The notes beneath the pieces are model-generated. The model was not told where the DNA came from and did no database searches. It saw only the letters and a list, made by a program, of their open reading frames with translations. Both the position numbers and the translations under genes were made by a program. Below are positions 55,720-64,000 of a DNA stretch of 64,000 bases, in pieces (positions within the stretch are counted from its first letter, which is position 1; every line of letters begins with the position of its first letter). The stretch comes from Mesorhizobium sp. (GTDB lineage: Bacteria; Pseudomonadota; Alphaproteobacteria; Rhizobiales; Rhizobiaceae), in NCBI GenBank assembly GCA_004020315.1, contig SAQG01000008.1, forward strand, positions 114,313 through 178,312, given 5' to 3'.

Positions 55720-56766
55720 TTACAGTACGATATCGGTCCAGAGCTCGGACGGATCCGGCTCTGCGTCGTTCTGGGCAAATTCGGCGGCGTCGGCGACAAT
55801 GTCGCGAACCTCCTTGTCGACGGCCTTGAGCTCGTCCTCATCAGCCCACTTCTTGTCGAGCAGGCGCGCCTTGACCTGCTCGATCGGGTCACGCTCGGAG
55901 CGCATCTTCTGCACTTCTTCCTTGGAGCGATACTTTGCCGGATCGGACATCGAGTGACCGCGATAGCGGTAGGTCTGCATTTCGAGAATCAGCGGCCCCT
56001 TGCCGGCGCGGCACCATTCGGTAGCAAGATCGCCGGCTGCCTTGACCGCGCGGACGTCCATGCCATCGACCTGGATGCCGGGGATCTTGAAGGAGGCGCC
56101 GCGGTGCGAAAAATCCGTCTCGGCCGACGAACGCGATACCGAGGTGCCCATGGCATAGCGGTTGTTCTCGATGATGTAGATCACCGGCAGCTTCCACAGC
56201 GACGCCATGTTGAAGCTTTCATAGACCTGGCCCTGATTGGCGGCGCCGTCGCCGAAATAGGCCAGCGTCACATTGTTGTTGCCGCGATAGCGGTTGGCGA
56301 AGGCGAGGCCGGTGCCAAGCGAAACCTGCGCGCCGACAATGCCGTGACCGCCGTAAAAATGCTTCTCCTTGGAGAACATATGCATGGAGCCGCCCTTGCC
56401 CCGGGACAAGCCGCCGCGGCGCCCGGTCAACTCGGCCATGACGCCGCGCGGCGACAGTTCCATCGCCAGCATGTGACCATGGTCGCGGTAGGCGGTGATC
56501 ATCTGGTCGCCATCGATCAGCGCCATCTTCATGCCGGTGACGACTGCTTCCTGGCCGATATAGAGATGGCAGAAGCCGCCGATGAAGCCCATGCCGTAGA
56601 GCTGGCCGGCCTTTTCCTCGAAGCGGCGGATAAGCAGCATGCGCCGGTAGGCGTCAAGCTCCTCGTCCTTGGTGAAGTCGACGGGTTTGGGGGCTGAAAG
56701 CCCCGCCGATTTGCCGTCGGATCTGAGTTTGGATTTGGCAGGCGCTTTTCTGGCGGCGGTGGCCAT
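55720..56766 (-). CDS. pdhA: Pyruvate dehydrogenase E1 alpha
   Basis: A 348-residue subunit. The thiamine diphosphate motif runs from GDGAANQGQVYESFNMASLW to IYIIENNRYAMGTS near residues 165-205. A phosphorylation-loop-like segment reads YRYRGHSMSDPAKYRSKEE. The N terminus is a basic Ala/Lys-rich extension (ATAARKAPAKSKLRSDGKSA). It decarboxylates pyruvate together with PdhB. It is first of the pdhA-pdhB-pdhC operon, 15 bp before pdhB. Confidence 0.97.
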   Translation of the reverse strand: MATAARKAPAKSKLRSDGKSAGLSAPKPVDFTKDEELDAYRRMLLIRRFEEKAGQLYGMGFIGGFCHLYIGQEAVVTGMKMALIDGDQMITAYRDHGHMLAMELSPRGVMAELTGRRGGLSRGKGGSMHMFSKEKHFYGGHGIVGAQVSLGTGLAFANRYRGNNNVTLAYFGDGAANQGQVYESFNMASLWKLPVIYIIENNRYAMGTSVSRSSAETDFSHRGASFKIPGIQVDGMDVRAVKAAGDLATEWCRAGKGPLILEMQTYRYRGHSMSDPAKYRSKEEVQKMRSERDPIEQVKARLLDKKWADEDELKAVDKEVRDIVADAAEFAQNDAEPDPSELWTDIVL

Positions 56767-56936
56767 GCATCACTCCCTGTTGGCGTCTCTTGCGGACACT
56801 GAGGGAGATCAGTTCTCCCCACCGATTTGGGGAGGCTAACACGCGAGAAAGCGTTTCGCCATGCTGAAAATGCATGGCTGACATGCGTCTAAGCGATTAA
56901 AATGATTGAAAATAATGGCGATTAACTTGAACTCGG

Positions 56937-57260
56937 TTATCTCGCCGTGACCGGTAACATGATGGTTATTTCGTCGGCGTGGGACACATTGAGCGCCTTG
57001 CGCGCCTGCTCGTCGAGCATGTCCTTCTCAAGCGTGCCCTGATGCATCAGTTGAACGCGCCGCTGCAGGTCGATCCGGCGCGCCTTGACGGCATCAAGCT
57101 TACTTTGCAGATCAACGGCTTCGGCTTCCAACCGATATTTGGAATAGATGCCGAATTCGCCGTGATAGGCGTGGAAGCCGAAATAGGCCAGGAACGCCAC
57201 ACAGAGCGAGGGAATGATTAGCCGTCCGGTATTTCTCTGCTTGTGCTGACGTGTCCACAT
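56937..57260 (-). CDS. FtsB/DivIC-like septum formation initiator family protein
   Basis: A 107-residue bitopic protein. A membrane helix at residues 14-30 (LIIPSLCVAFLAYFGFHAYH) is followed by a coiled coil at about residues 38-75 (RLEAEAVDLQSKLDAVKARR) and a short C-terminal domain (LMHQGTLEKDMLDEQARKAL). These features match FtsB/DivIC proteins of the divisome, which link FtsQ and FtsL. Position next to eno is the conserved ftsB location in many proteobacteria. It lies upstream of pdhA on the same strand. Confidence 0.88.
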   Translation of the reverse strand: MWTRQHKQRNTGRLIIPSLCVAFLAYFGFHAYHGEFGIYSKYRLEAEAVDLQSKLDAVKARRIDLQRRVQLMHQGTLEKDMLDEQARKALNVSHADEITIMLPVTAR

Positions 57261-57272
57261 GATTCAAATCCC

Positions 57273-57316
57273 TTAGAGCGCCGCGCGTCCGCTTGGGCGC
57301 GCAAAGGACGCTCTAA
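57273..57316. repeat. Rhizobial palindromic repeat, copy f
   Basis: Arms ttagagcg and cgctctaa at the ends with gcgcgtccgc / gcgcgcaaagg inside, in the eno-ftsB gap. It shares its end motif with the element at 5956. Confidence 0.55.
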
Positions 57317-57393
57317 CACTCTGCGACCTAGTCCTTTCTCGCCCGATTGTGCTTAATGGACGGTTACGGACGACCTGATCTGGCGGTGCTGAA

Positions 57394-57422
57394 ATAAAAA
57401 AGGGCGGGAATGCCCCGCCCTT
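57394..57422 (-). terminator. Rho-independent terminator of eno
   Basis: On the reverse strand aagggcggg / cccgccctt makes a perfect 9-bp stem with a 5-nt loop, followed by a T-run. It begins 25 bp after the eno stop. Confidence 0.85.
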
Positions 57423-57446
57423 CCGTTTCCGAATATTTCTGCGGAG

Positions 57447-58850
<1,404 letters not shown>

Positions 58851-58930
58851 TCATCATATGTCATGCACGACACGGTGGTTTCTGGTTTATGGCTGTAAAC
58901 TGCGCGGGGCGAAACAGGAGGAGTTTCGCC

Positions 58931-59053
58931 ATGTCCCAGTTGAGCGGTATCGTGAGTTTGTTCCTGATCGCGGCAGCGTTCCTGACGTCGTGCGACAATC
59001 AGAACCCGCCGCAGGGATCGGTGCCATTGCCGGTCCTGCAAATTGCGGAGTAG
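58931..59053 (+). CDS. Small 40-residue lipoprotein
   Basis: A gene too short for usual callers. The ATG at 58931 has a strong ribosome site (AGGAGGAG eight bases upstream), and a textbook terminator follows 18 bp after the stop. The protein starts MSQLSGIVSLFLIAAAFLTS and the lipobox AFLTSC places the lipidated cysteine at residue 21, leaving a 20-residue mature peptide (CDNQNPPQGSVPLP and a short tail). Aspartate at +2 of the lipidated cysteine could favour inner-membrane retention, if the E. coli Lol rule applies. Function unknown; it is divergent from eno. Confidence 0.65.
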   Translation: MSQLSGIVSLFLIAAAFLTSCDNQNPPQGSVPLPVLQIAE

Positions 59054-59070
59054 CATTCAGCCCACACAGG

Positions 59071-59099
59071 AAGGCCCCCGGTTGAGCCGGGGGCCTTTT
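59071..59099 (+). terminator. Rho-independent terminator of the small lipoprotein gene
   Basis: Perfect 9-bp stem aggcccccgg / ccgggggcct with a 6-nt loop (ttgag region), followed by TTTT. The T-run is only on the plus strand. Confidence 0.88.
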
Positions 59100-59123
59100 G
59101 ATTCCATGAGACCTTATTATTAG

Positions 59124-59489
59124 TCAGTGCCAGTAAGGCTCGACCTTGTAGTAGCTGTATGAGGCGTCACGCGCGGCCTCGCCGTCGGCGCCCGTCAATT
59201 CGTTGATCGAATAGGCGGGAGCAGCCTGCAGTTGCTCCTTCGTGAACGGCACGACGTAGCCGCCCTTGTTCTCGTCATAGTCGAGGCTCGCCCATGGAAT
59301 GGCGTGGTACTTCTCGCCGATGCCGAGAAATCCGCCAAAACCGATCACGGCAAACATGATTCCATTCGACAATTTGTCGAGCATGACATCCTCGATGTCG
59401 CCGATGTGCGTGCCTTCCGTGTTGTAGACAGATGTGCCGATGACCCGCGAGGCAGCGATGGCTTCAGTGTGTCCTGTCTGGGTTGTCAT
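59124..59489 (-). CDS. PRC-barrel domain-containing protein
   Basis: A 121-residue protein with one PRC-barrel domain at about residues 14-85: SRVIGTSVYNTEGTHIGDIE, then DVMLDKLSNGIMFAVIGFGG, and EKYHAIPWASLDYDENKGGY. PRC barrels occur in photosynthetic reaction centre H subunits, RimM and many small rhizobial stress proteins; a soluble scaffold or surface role is typical. The C terminus DASYSYYKVEPYWH is usual for the Rhizobiales group. Convergent with the small lipoprotein gene. Confidence 0.92.
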   Translation of the reverse strand: MTTQTGHTEAIAASRVIGTSVYNTEGTHIGDIEDVMLDKLSNGIMFAVIGFGGFLGIGEKYHAIPWASLDYDENKGGYVVPFTKEQLQAAPAYSINELTGADGEAARDASYSYYKVEPYWH

Positions 59490-59584
59490 GATGTGCTCCT
59501 TTTGTCGTTCACTTCAGGCTTGACAATGAGGAGAGGCTGCGAAGGTTCCCGACTTTATGAATGCGGGCATACGTGCAGGGCTGA

Positions 59585-59788
59585 TCACTCAGCGAGAATA
59601 AAGGTGACCTTCATATTGACCCGATAGGCGGAGATCTTGCCGTCCTCGACGACGACCTTCTGGTCCTGGATCCAGGCGCCTTCGACGTTCTTCAAGGTCT
59701 TTGCGGCGCGTGCAATCCCCAGCTCGATGGCGTCCTGAAAGCTCTTATTCGACGATGACGTGATTTCGGTGACGCGGGCGACGGACAT
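59585..59788 (-). CDS. Dodecin family protein
   Basis: A 67-residue protein from the ATG at 59788 (MSVARVTEITSSSNKSFQDA). The dodecin pattern is complete: strand VARVTEITSSS, helix SFQDAIELGIARAAKTLK, ligand strand VEGAWIQDQKVVVEDG and final strand YRVNMKVTFIL. The tryptophan that stacks flavin (AWIQDQ) is present. Dodecins store or buffer flavin as dodecamers. It lies 95 bp upstream of the PRC-barrel gene on the same strand. Confidence 0.93.
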   Translation of the reverse strand: MSVARVTEITSSSNKSFQDAIELGIARAAKTLKNVEGAWIQDQKVVVEDGKISAYRVNMKVTFILAE

Positions 59789-59891
59789 GGCTTCCTCCTC
59801 CAAGGCACTCGGTTGCCTGGGCAGCGTACAACTGGCACCTGTTGACCACAAGTTTAGGGATCGGGATTTAGGGCCGGACCCCCTAACTTGC

Positions 59892-60722
59892 TCAGCCCTT
59901 GGCGACGCGATCGAATGCCATCAGCCTTTCAAGCAGCGCCCGAAGGTCCTTCAGCGGCACCATGTTGGGACCATCGGAGGGGGCGTTGTCGGGATCCTGA
60001 TGCGTCTCTATGAAGACGCCGGCGACACCGACCGCAACCGCGGCGCGCGCCAACGTCTCCACGAAGCGCCGATCGCCACCCGAGGAGCCGCCCTGGCCGC
60101 CCGGCTGCTGCACCGAATGCGTGGCGTCGAAGATCACCGGCGCGCCGATCTCGGCCATGATGGGCAGGGCGCGCATATCGGACACCAGCGTGTTGTAGCC
60201 GAAGGACGCGCCGCGCTCGGTGACCAGCACGTTGGCGTTGCCGGAACCGGTTATCTTGGCGACGACGTTCTTCATGTCCCACGGTGCGAGGAACTGGCCC
60301 TTCTTCACGTTGACGACCTTGCCGGTCCTTGCCGCCGCGATCAGCAGATCGGTCTGGCGGCTGAGGAAAGCCGGAATCTGCAGGATATCGATATGCGGCG
60401 CCACAAGCGCGCATTGTTCCTCGGTGTGGATATCGGTCAGGATCGGCAGCGAAAACGCCTTGCGCAAATCGTCGAAGACGGGCAGCGCGGCTTCGAGCCC
60501 GGCGCCGCGCGTGCCGCCGAGCGAGGTGCGGTTGGCCTTGTCGTAACTGGTCTTGTAGACGAGGCCCAGCCCCAGCTTCTCAGTCAGTTCCTTCAGCGCG
60601 CCCGCCATGTCGAAGGCGTGCTGGCGCGATTCAAGCTGGCACGGGCCGGCAATCAGCGACAGCGGCGCGGTGTTACCGAAGACTACATTGCCGACGGTTA
60701 CGGACGAATTGGGCTTGCTCAT
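59892..60722 (-). CDS. kdsA: 3-deoxy-8-phosphooctulonate (KDO-8-phosphate) synthase
   Basis: A 276-residue TIM-barrel enzyme. Motifs: LIAGPCQLESRQHAFDMA near residue 22, YKTSYDKANRTSLGGTRG near residue 57, and FDATHSVQQPGGQGGSSGGD near residue 200. It condenses arabinose 5-phosphate with phosphoenolpyruvate for lipopolysaccharide core synthesis. The loop that carries a metal cysteine in some classes should be judged at NVKKGQFLAPWDM, where asparagine suggests the metal-independent class. It overlaps the upstream VOC gene by 4 bp (ATGA). Confidence 0.96.
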   Translation of the reverse strand: MSKPNSSVTVGNVVFGNTAPLSLIAGPCQLESRQHAFDMAGALKELTEKLGLGLVYKTSYDKANRTSLGGTRGAGLEAALPVFDDLRKAFSLPILTDIHTEEQCALVAPHIDILQIPAFLSRQTDLLIAAARTGKVVNVKKGQFLAPWDMKNVVAKITGSGNANVLVTERGASFGYNTLVSDMRALPIMAEIGAPVIFDATHSVQQPGGQGGSSGGDRRFVETLARAAVAVGVAGVFIETHQDPDNAPSDGPNMVPLKDLRALLERLMAFDRVAKG

Positions 60723-61639
60723 GCTTTCTCCCGGAAAATGAAGGCCGCACCCTGCCCGGATGCCGGCCGCACGACAATATCATCGCCGCGTATTTCGTGT
60801 TCGACGGAACTGGCTGCAAGCAGCTTGGCGACCGTGCCTGCGCTGCGAACCGAAAAGACGATCCCCGTGAAGCGGAGTTCCGATGGCGCGCCGGCAGGTA
60901 TGCCGAAGCGCGTTTCGAAAGCAACGGGGTCAAGCAGGGTCAAGGTTGCGTTCGGCAGGCCAAACGCAGTGCTGCTCCCCTGCCCGGCAGCCGGACTGCG
61001 CGTCGCGATCGAAATCAATCGGCGCTGTTCGGATGGCTCGTCGCTGACCGCCACGACTTCGATAATTCCGGTTGCGCCATTGGCGTGGACCTGCAACGCG
61101 CTGCGGTCCACTTTCGGCGCATTGATCCGCTCGCAGGCGAACAGGAACGCGTCTGTCGCCCCGGTGCCGGAGGCGAACGCCAGTTTGAACGATGCCGTGT
61201 CGCTCTTTCCCGCCGCGTCGGTGAAGGCGCGCGAAAAGCTCAGCATGTCTCCGGCAGACAGGCCGGCTTCGATGTAGCGCGCGTGATCGGCATCCGCATT
61301 TTTGGTGCCCAAGACCAGGGCGGAAAATCCCTCATTGCCGCATTTGTCTCGATAGGCACGATCGCGCGCGACGAAGACGTTGCCGTCGGCAATCGCTTTC
61401 GCCGCCGCTTGCGCATTGCCAACCGCCAGCGGCTCGAGATAGGTGCCATCCTCAAGGAAGACGCAGCAATTTTCCGTCCCGAAAGGATGGATGCCGGTCG
61501 GCGCCACGACGAAGCCAAGCGAAACCAGCCGCGCCCGCGCCACGTCGAGCCTCGCGGTCGGCAGCACAAGATGGTCAAGCGGATAGGTGCCTGGATAAGG
61601 GCCAAGCGGATGAGGGCCTGCGGGCATCGTCTCGGTCAT
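60719..61639 (-). CDS. VOC/glyoxalase-like domain protein coupled to kdsA
   Basis: A 306-residue protein with two VOC-like halves. The N-terminal half reads YPLDHLVLPTARLDVARARL and LGFVVAPTGIHPFGTENCCV, a glyoxalase-like (type 3) start, and a second unit begins near residue 170 (DAFLFACERINAPKVDRSAL). Function unknown; the nearest recognised group is glyoxalase-like domain proteins of Rhizobiales. Its stop overlaps the kdsA start, so both should be made from one mRNA, but no link with KDO synthesis is evident from sequence. Confidence 0.85.
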   Translation of the reverse strand: MTETMPAGPHPLGPYPGTYPLDHLVLPTARLDVARARLVSLGFVVAPTGIHPFGTENCCVFLEDGTYLEPLAVGNAQAAAKAIADGNVFVARDRAYRDKCGNEGFSALVLGTKNADADHARYIEAGLSAGDMLSFSRAFTDAAGKSDTASFKLAFASGTGATDAFLFACERINAPKVDRSALQVHANGATGIIEVVAVSDEPSEQRRLISIATRSPAAGQGSSTAFGLPNATLTLLDPVAFETRFGIPAGAPSELRFTGIVFSVRSAGTVAKLLAASSVEHEIRGDDIVVRPASGQGAAFIFREKA

Positions 61640-61778
61640 GCCGGCGCGGTGTGCATCATTCCGGAAGTTGGTTCAAGAGCCCTCGCTGACGCTGCAGGGA
61701 TTCAGGCAGCCGATCGCGTGGCCTTACGCGAGCCCCCGGAATACTTGCCGCAACAGGAAGCCAACCTACGTCCTTCAG

Positions 61779-61901
61779 ATGAGAAGGATATTGTTCATAG
61801 CGGCAGCGGTCGTTGCGATAGCTGTTCTTGCCATACTGGTCTGGAAGGCGCCAAAGCAGCTGGGCGCCAATCTAACCGAACCGATCGCTCAGACGGAGTA
61901 A
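61779..61901 (+). CDS. Possible 40-residue membrane peptide
   Basis: The frame from ATG 61779 encodes a single hydrophobic helix (MRRILFIAAAVVAIAVLAIL) followed by VWKAPKQLGANLTEPIAQTE. Composition is convincing for a small bitopic protein, but no good ribosome site lies at the proper distance, and the frame is open further upstream to 61638 with non-protein-like sequence. Divergent from the VOC-kdsA unit and convergent with the Dabb gene. Confidence 0.35.
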   Translation: MRRILFIAAAVVAIAVLAILVWKAPKQLGANLTEPIAQTE

Positions 61902-61929
61902 CGTCGCTCCTGCTTCGGTCAGTTTCTCT

Positions 61930-62220
61930 TCAGGTCGCAGCCACAACATCCGCGGAATATCGCAATTCGCGCAGCGGTTTGACCTGGCTGGTCGTCTCGG
62001 CATAGAGCGGATGCGCCTTGTAGGCGGCCAGAGCGGCATCATCCTCGAATTCGGCATAAACAACCACGTCGATCTCGTCCGAAAGCGGGTCGACCTTGGT
62101 GTTGAGCGTCACCTCGAAAAGACGGGAATGAGGGATGTTGCCCAGCGCCAGCAAGCGCGTGCGTACGGCCTCGACATCCTCTTTGTGCCGCGCGCTGAAG
62201 AAAACGATATGCCGGATCAA
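61930..62220 (-). CDS. Dabb (stress-responsive alpha/beta barrel) domain protein
   Basis: A 96-residue protein. I chose a TTG start at 62220 because GGAGG lies six bases upstream and the protein then begins exactly at the Dabb strand (IRHIVFFSARHKEDVEAVRT). Further motifs are EVTLNTKVDPLSDEIDVVVY and the terminal helix AALAAYKAHPLYAETTSQVK. Dabb proteins are ferredoxin-like dimers that bind small hydrophobic molecules or act in stress responses. No functional partner nearby. Confidence 0.85.
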   Translation of the reverse strand: MIRHIVFFSARHKEDVEAVRTRLLALGNIPHSRLFEVTLNTKVDPLSDEIDVVVYAEFEDDAALAAYKAHPLYAETTSQVKPLRELRYSADVVAAT

Positions 62221-62325
62221 CCCCAGCCTCCTCGATCGATGTGCAAGCGTGTTTTGTGTGGGCAACCCGGTCGCGTCAACCGGCAACGATGTCGCGGCGA
62301 CAACGAGTTGGGCGGGAGAAGGATC

Positions 62326-62460
62326 CTACACCATACTGGTGATGTAGCGCACGATGCGCGTTATCTCCCTAACCGTGGTGTCGAGATAGCGGCCCTGATT
62401 GTAAAGTCCGTCCCAGATCAGGAAGAACGTAACGGCGCAGATGACGATGACATAACGCAT
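62326..62460 (-). CDS. Small single-helix membrane protein
   Basis: A 44-residue frame from ATG 62460: MRYVIVICAVTFFLIWDGLY and then NQGRYLDTTVREITRIVRYI with a short end. One N-terminal membrane helix is followed by an amphipathic segment. From memory this looks like a small protein conserved in rhizobia, but I cannot verify that. The ribosome site is weak. No partner genes are evident. Confidence 0.5.
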   Translation of the reverse strand: MRYVIVICAVTFFLIWDGLYNQGRYLDTTVREITRIVRYITSMV

Positions 62461-62743
62461 GCCTGGAACTACTGCATCTGGGTGGCTGCAACCATAGTGA
62501 TTCCGGCGTCGACTAGCGCCTTCCCCCAAAATCTTTGCATTGATCTGTGTTCGGTTGCCTTGGCTCCCGGCCGTTTTGCGCCGGCTCCGCAGACCATTAG
62601 GCAATTCTTGCGCGGTTACAACTTCCGCCACCGCGCCTAAAGCGTCGCCCGCCTTTGGTTTCGATAGTGCCCCGCCATCGCCGTCAAAAAGCCCGATCGT
62701 GGCATGATCCAGCTTGGGCGGGCCAATCGGAAAATCACACATC

Positions 62744-63733
62744 ATGCGCAAACAGACGATCTCCCTCGTTGGGATTTTTGTCGCTGCAGCCGGCATCTGG
62801 CTAAACAACACTGCATTGCTATCGAGCCGTCCAGCCGGCACCCCGGCGGTGCTTGCGCATCGCGGTATGGCCCAGGATTTCAACCGCAAGGATCTTGGCT
62901 CCGACACCTGCACGGCCAAACGCATGCTGCCGCCACGCCATCCCTTCCTTGAAAACACGATCCCCTCGATGAAGGCCGCCTTCGCGCTTGGCGCGGATGC
63001 GCTCGAACTCGATGTTCATCCGACCACAGACGGAAAGTTCGCGGTCTTTCACGACTGGACGCTGGATTGCCGCACCGAAGGCCAGGGGGAAACGCGCGCC
63101 CATGCCATGTCCGAGTTGAAGACGCTCGATGTGGGCTATGACTATACGGCGGATGGCGGCAAGACCTTTCCGTTTCGCGGCAAGGGGATCGGCATGATGC
63201 CGTCGCTGGACGAGGTCCTGCAGCATTTTCCGAACCGCCGTTTCAACATCAACATCAAAAGCAACGACCCCAAAGAAGGCGAGACGTTGGCCGCCTGGCT
63301 CGCCACGCTGGCGCTAGCCGAGCGTGCCGGCTTGACAGTGTACGGCGGCGACAGGCCGATCGCGGCGGTCAAGTCAGCGCTGCCGGATATGCGTATACTG
63401 AGCCGCGCATCGCTGACCCGATGCATCCTGCGCTATGCCGGGCTCGGCTGGAGTGGCTACGTCCCGGAGGCGTGCCGGCAGGGCACCCTGCTCATCCCGA
63501 TCAACGTCGCCCAATGGCTGTGGGGCTGGCCAGATCGATTTCTGGACCGCATGGATAGTGTCGACACCCGCATCTACCTGCTCGGCCCTTATGCCGGCGG
63601 CGGCTTTTCGCAAGGGTTCGACGATCCCGAACTGATCAACCAGTTGCCGGACGGCTATTCCGGCGGCATTTCCACGGATACGCTGGATCTGGTCATGCCC
63701 ATAATCAAGCGGCGTTTCGCGCCGCCGGCGTAG
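62744..63733 (+). CDS. Glycerophosphodiester phosphodiesterase family protein
   Basis: A 329-residue protein from the ATG at 62744, with an N-terminal hydrophobic anchor or signal (ISLVGIFVAAAGIWLNNTAL). The GDPD barrel begins with VLAHRGMAQDF (catalytic histidine and arginine), followed by ENTIPSMKAAFALGADALEL, DVHPTTDGKFAVFHDWTLD (metal Glu/Asp and the second catalytic His) and FNINIKSND. An insertion after AHRG (residues ~46-68, with two or more cysteines around DTCTAKR) is longer than usual. It probably hydrolyses glycerophosphodiesters in the periplasm. A hairpin terminator follows. Confidence 0.88.
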   Translation: MRKQTISLVGIFVAAAGIWLNNTALLSSRPAGTPAVLAHRGMAQDFNRKDLGSDTCTAKRMLPPRHPFLENTIPSMKAAFALGADALELDVHPTTDGKFAVFHDWTLDCRTEGQGETRAHAMSELKTLDVGYDYTADGGKTFPFRGKGIGMMPSLDEVLQHFPNRRFNINIKSNDPKEGETLAAWLATLALAERAGLTVYGGDRPIAAVKSALPDMRILSRASLTRCILRYAGLGWSGYVPEACRQGTLLIPINVAQWLWGWPDRFLDRMDSVDTRIYLLGPYAGGGFSQGFDDPELINQLPDGYSGGISTDTLDLVMPIIKRRFAPPA

Positions 63734-63738
63734 AACGC

Positions 63739-63771
63739 CAAACCCACGCCGCCTGTAGGCGCGTGGGTTTG
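63739..63771. terminator. Bidirectional hairpin terminator after the GDPD gene
   Basis: Perfect 11-bp inverted repeat caaacccacgc / gcgtgggtttg with an 11-nt loop; the TTT lies within the stem end on each strand. It begins six bases after the GDPD stop codon. Confidence 0.65.
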
Positions 63772-63802
63772 AACGGCGAGCCTCGTTCTCGCGAGACCAT
63801 TT

Positions 63803-63933
63803 TCAGAGGGTGATGCGGTACTTGGCAAAGCCTGATTCACCCTCGCCTGCCGGTTCGATCTTCAGCGACTTCGCCTGTGCAATAAATCCTTCGCGTTGGC
63901 GCCGGTCTCGAACATGACGCTGGTTCCAGGCAT
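63803..63933 (-). pseudogene. Short coding fragment with a probable one-base deletion
   Basis: On the reverse strand one frame reads MPGTSVMFETGANAKD from 63933, and another reads FIAQAKSLKIEPAGEGESGF and then AKYRITL to a TGA at 63803. Joining them needs one extra base at a T-run at about 63883-63887. Together they give a plausible 43-residue peptide. There is no ribosome site, and a TAG lies 15 bases upstream of the ATG in its frame. Gene remnant or sequencing error. I do not recognise the family. Confidence 0.3.
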
Positions 63934-64000
63934 TGGCGCAAATGACTAGGCTGAATCGACATTCAGCGCATCCATAACATAGCCGCGGCGAGATGGATGA

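Overview
The window reads as chromosomal DNA of a GC-rich alphaproteobacterium of the Rhizobiales, most like Mesorhizobium. This is inferred from the gene order dusB-ntrB-ntrC-ntrY-ntrX-dat-hfq-hflX, the pdhA-pdhB-pdhC / lpdA / lipA / ispDF / cinA block, the single fused ispDF, the lipoyl domain on pyruvate dehydrogenase E1 beta, and several rhizobial-type palindromic intergenic repeats. I could run no database search; names rest on motifs, length and context.

Layout. 1-3.5 kb: end of a BMP-family (nucleoside-type) ABC importer operon, with ATPase, two permeases and binding protein, closed by a terminator. 3.6-6 kb: a secreted beta-propeller protein divergent from a LysR regulator. 6-10.3 kb: rimO, a TerC-type membrane protein, and an AraC regulator followed by SRPBCC and VOC proteins. 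10.5-13.5 kb: three overlapping genes for membrane-anchored proteins of unknown function, convergent with a polytopic membrane gene that appears frameshifted. 13.5-17.4 kb: a gene-poor, debris-like stretch ending at tRNA-Ser(UGA). It holds small hypothetical genes, a Sel1-like remnant, a two-copy structured repeat (one copy interrupted by about 200 bp) and an orphan strong terminator.

17.8-26 kb: housekeeping: rlpA and a DacF-like protein with degenerate motifs, then tmk-holB-metG-tatD-MBL hydrolase-ybaK in a tight operon. 26-30.4 kb: TetR with an operator-like palindrome, homocysteine methyltransferase, agmatinase-like ureohydrolase, isochorismatase-like hydrolase and a DUF2076 protein. 30.5-34 kb: ECF sigma / anti-sigma / Bax inhibitor-1 operon divergent from opgC. 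34-38 kb: aromatic aminotransferase, mazG, hflX and hfq. 38-46.6 kb: dat and the ntr nitrogen-control cluster. 46.8-50 kb: ispDF-cinA, ratA-like gene and lipA. 50-57 kb: the pyruvate dehydrogenase region, which contains two small membrane-protein genes, one below the usual length cutoff. 57-64 kb: ftsB, eno, a 40-residue lipoprotein gene, PRC-barrel and dodecin genes, kdsA with a VOC protein, a Dabb protein, a small membrane protein and a GDPD.

How it fits together. LipA makes the lipoyl groups carried by PdhB and PdhC, and LpdA reoxidises them; eno and the pdh genes link lower glycolysis to acetyl-CoA. NtrBC/NtrYX and Hfq make up a nitrogen and post-transcriptional control hub. RlpA, the DacF-like protein, FtsB, OpgC and KdsA serve the envelope. 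The best candidates for undescribed biology are the 10.5-13.5 kb membrane cluster, the paired repeat with orphan terminator near tRNA-Ser, and the hidden small membrane and lipoprotein genes.
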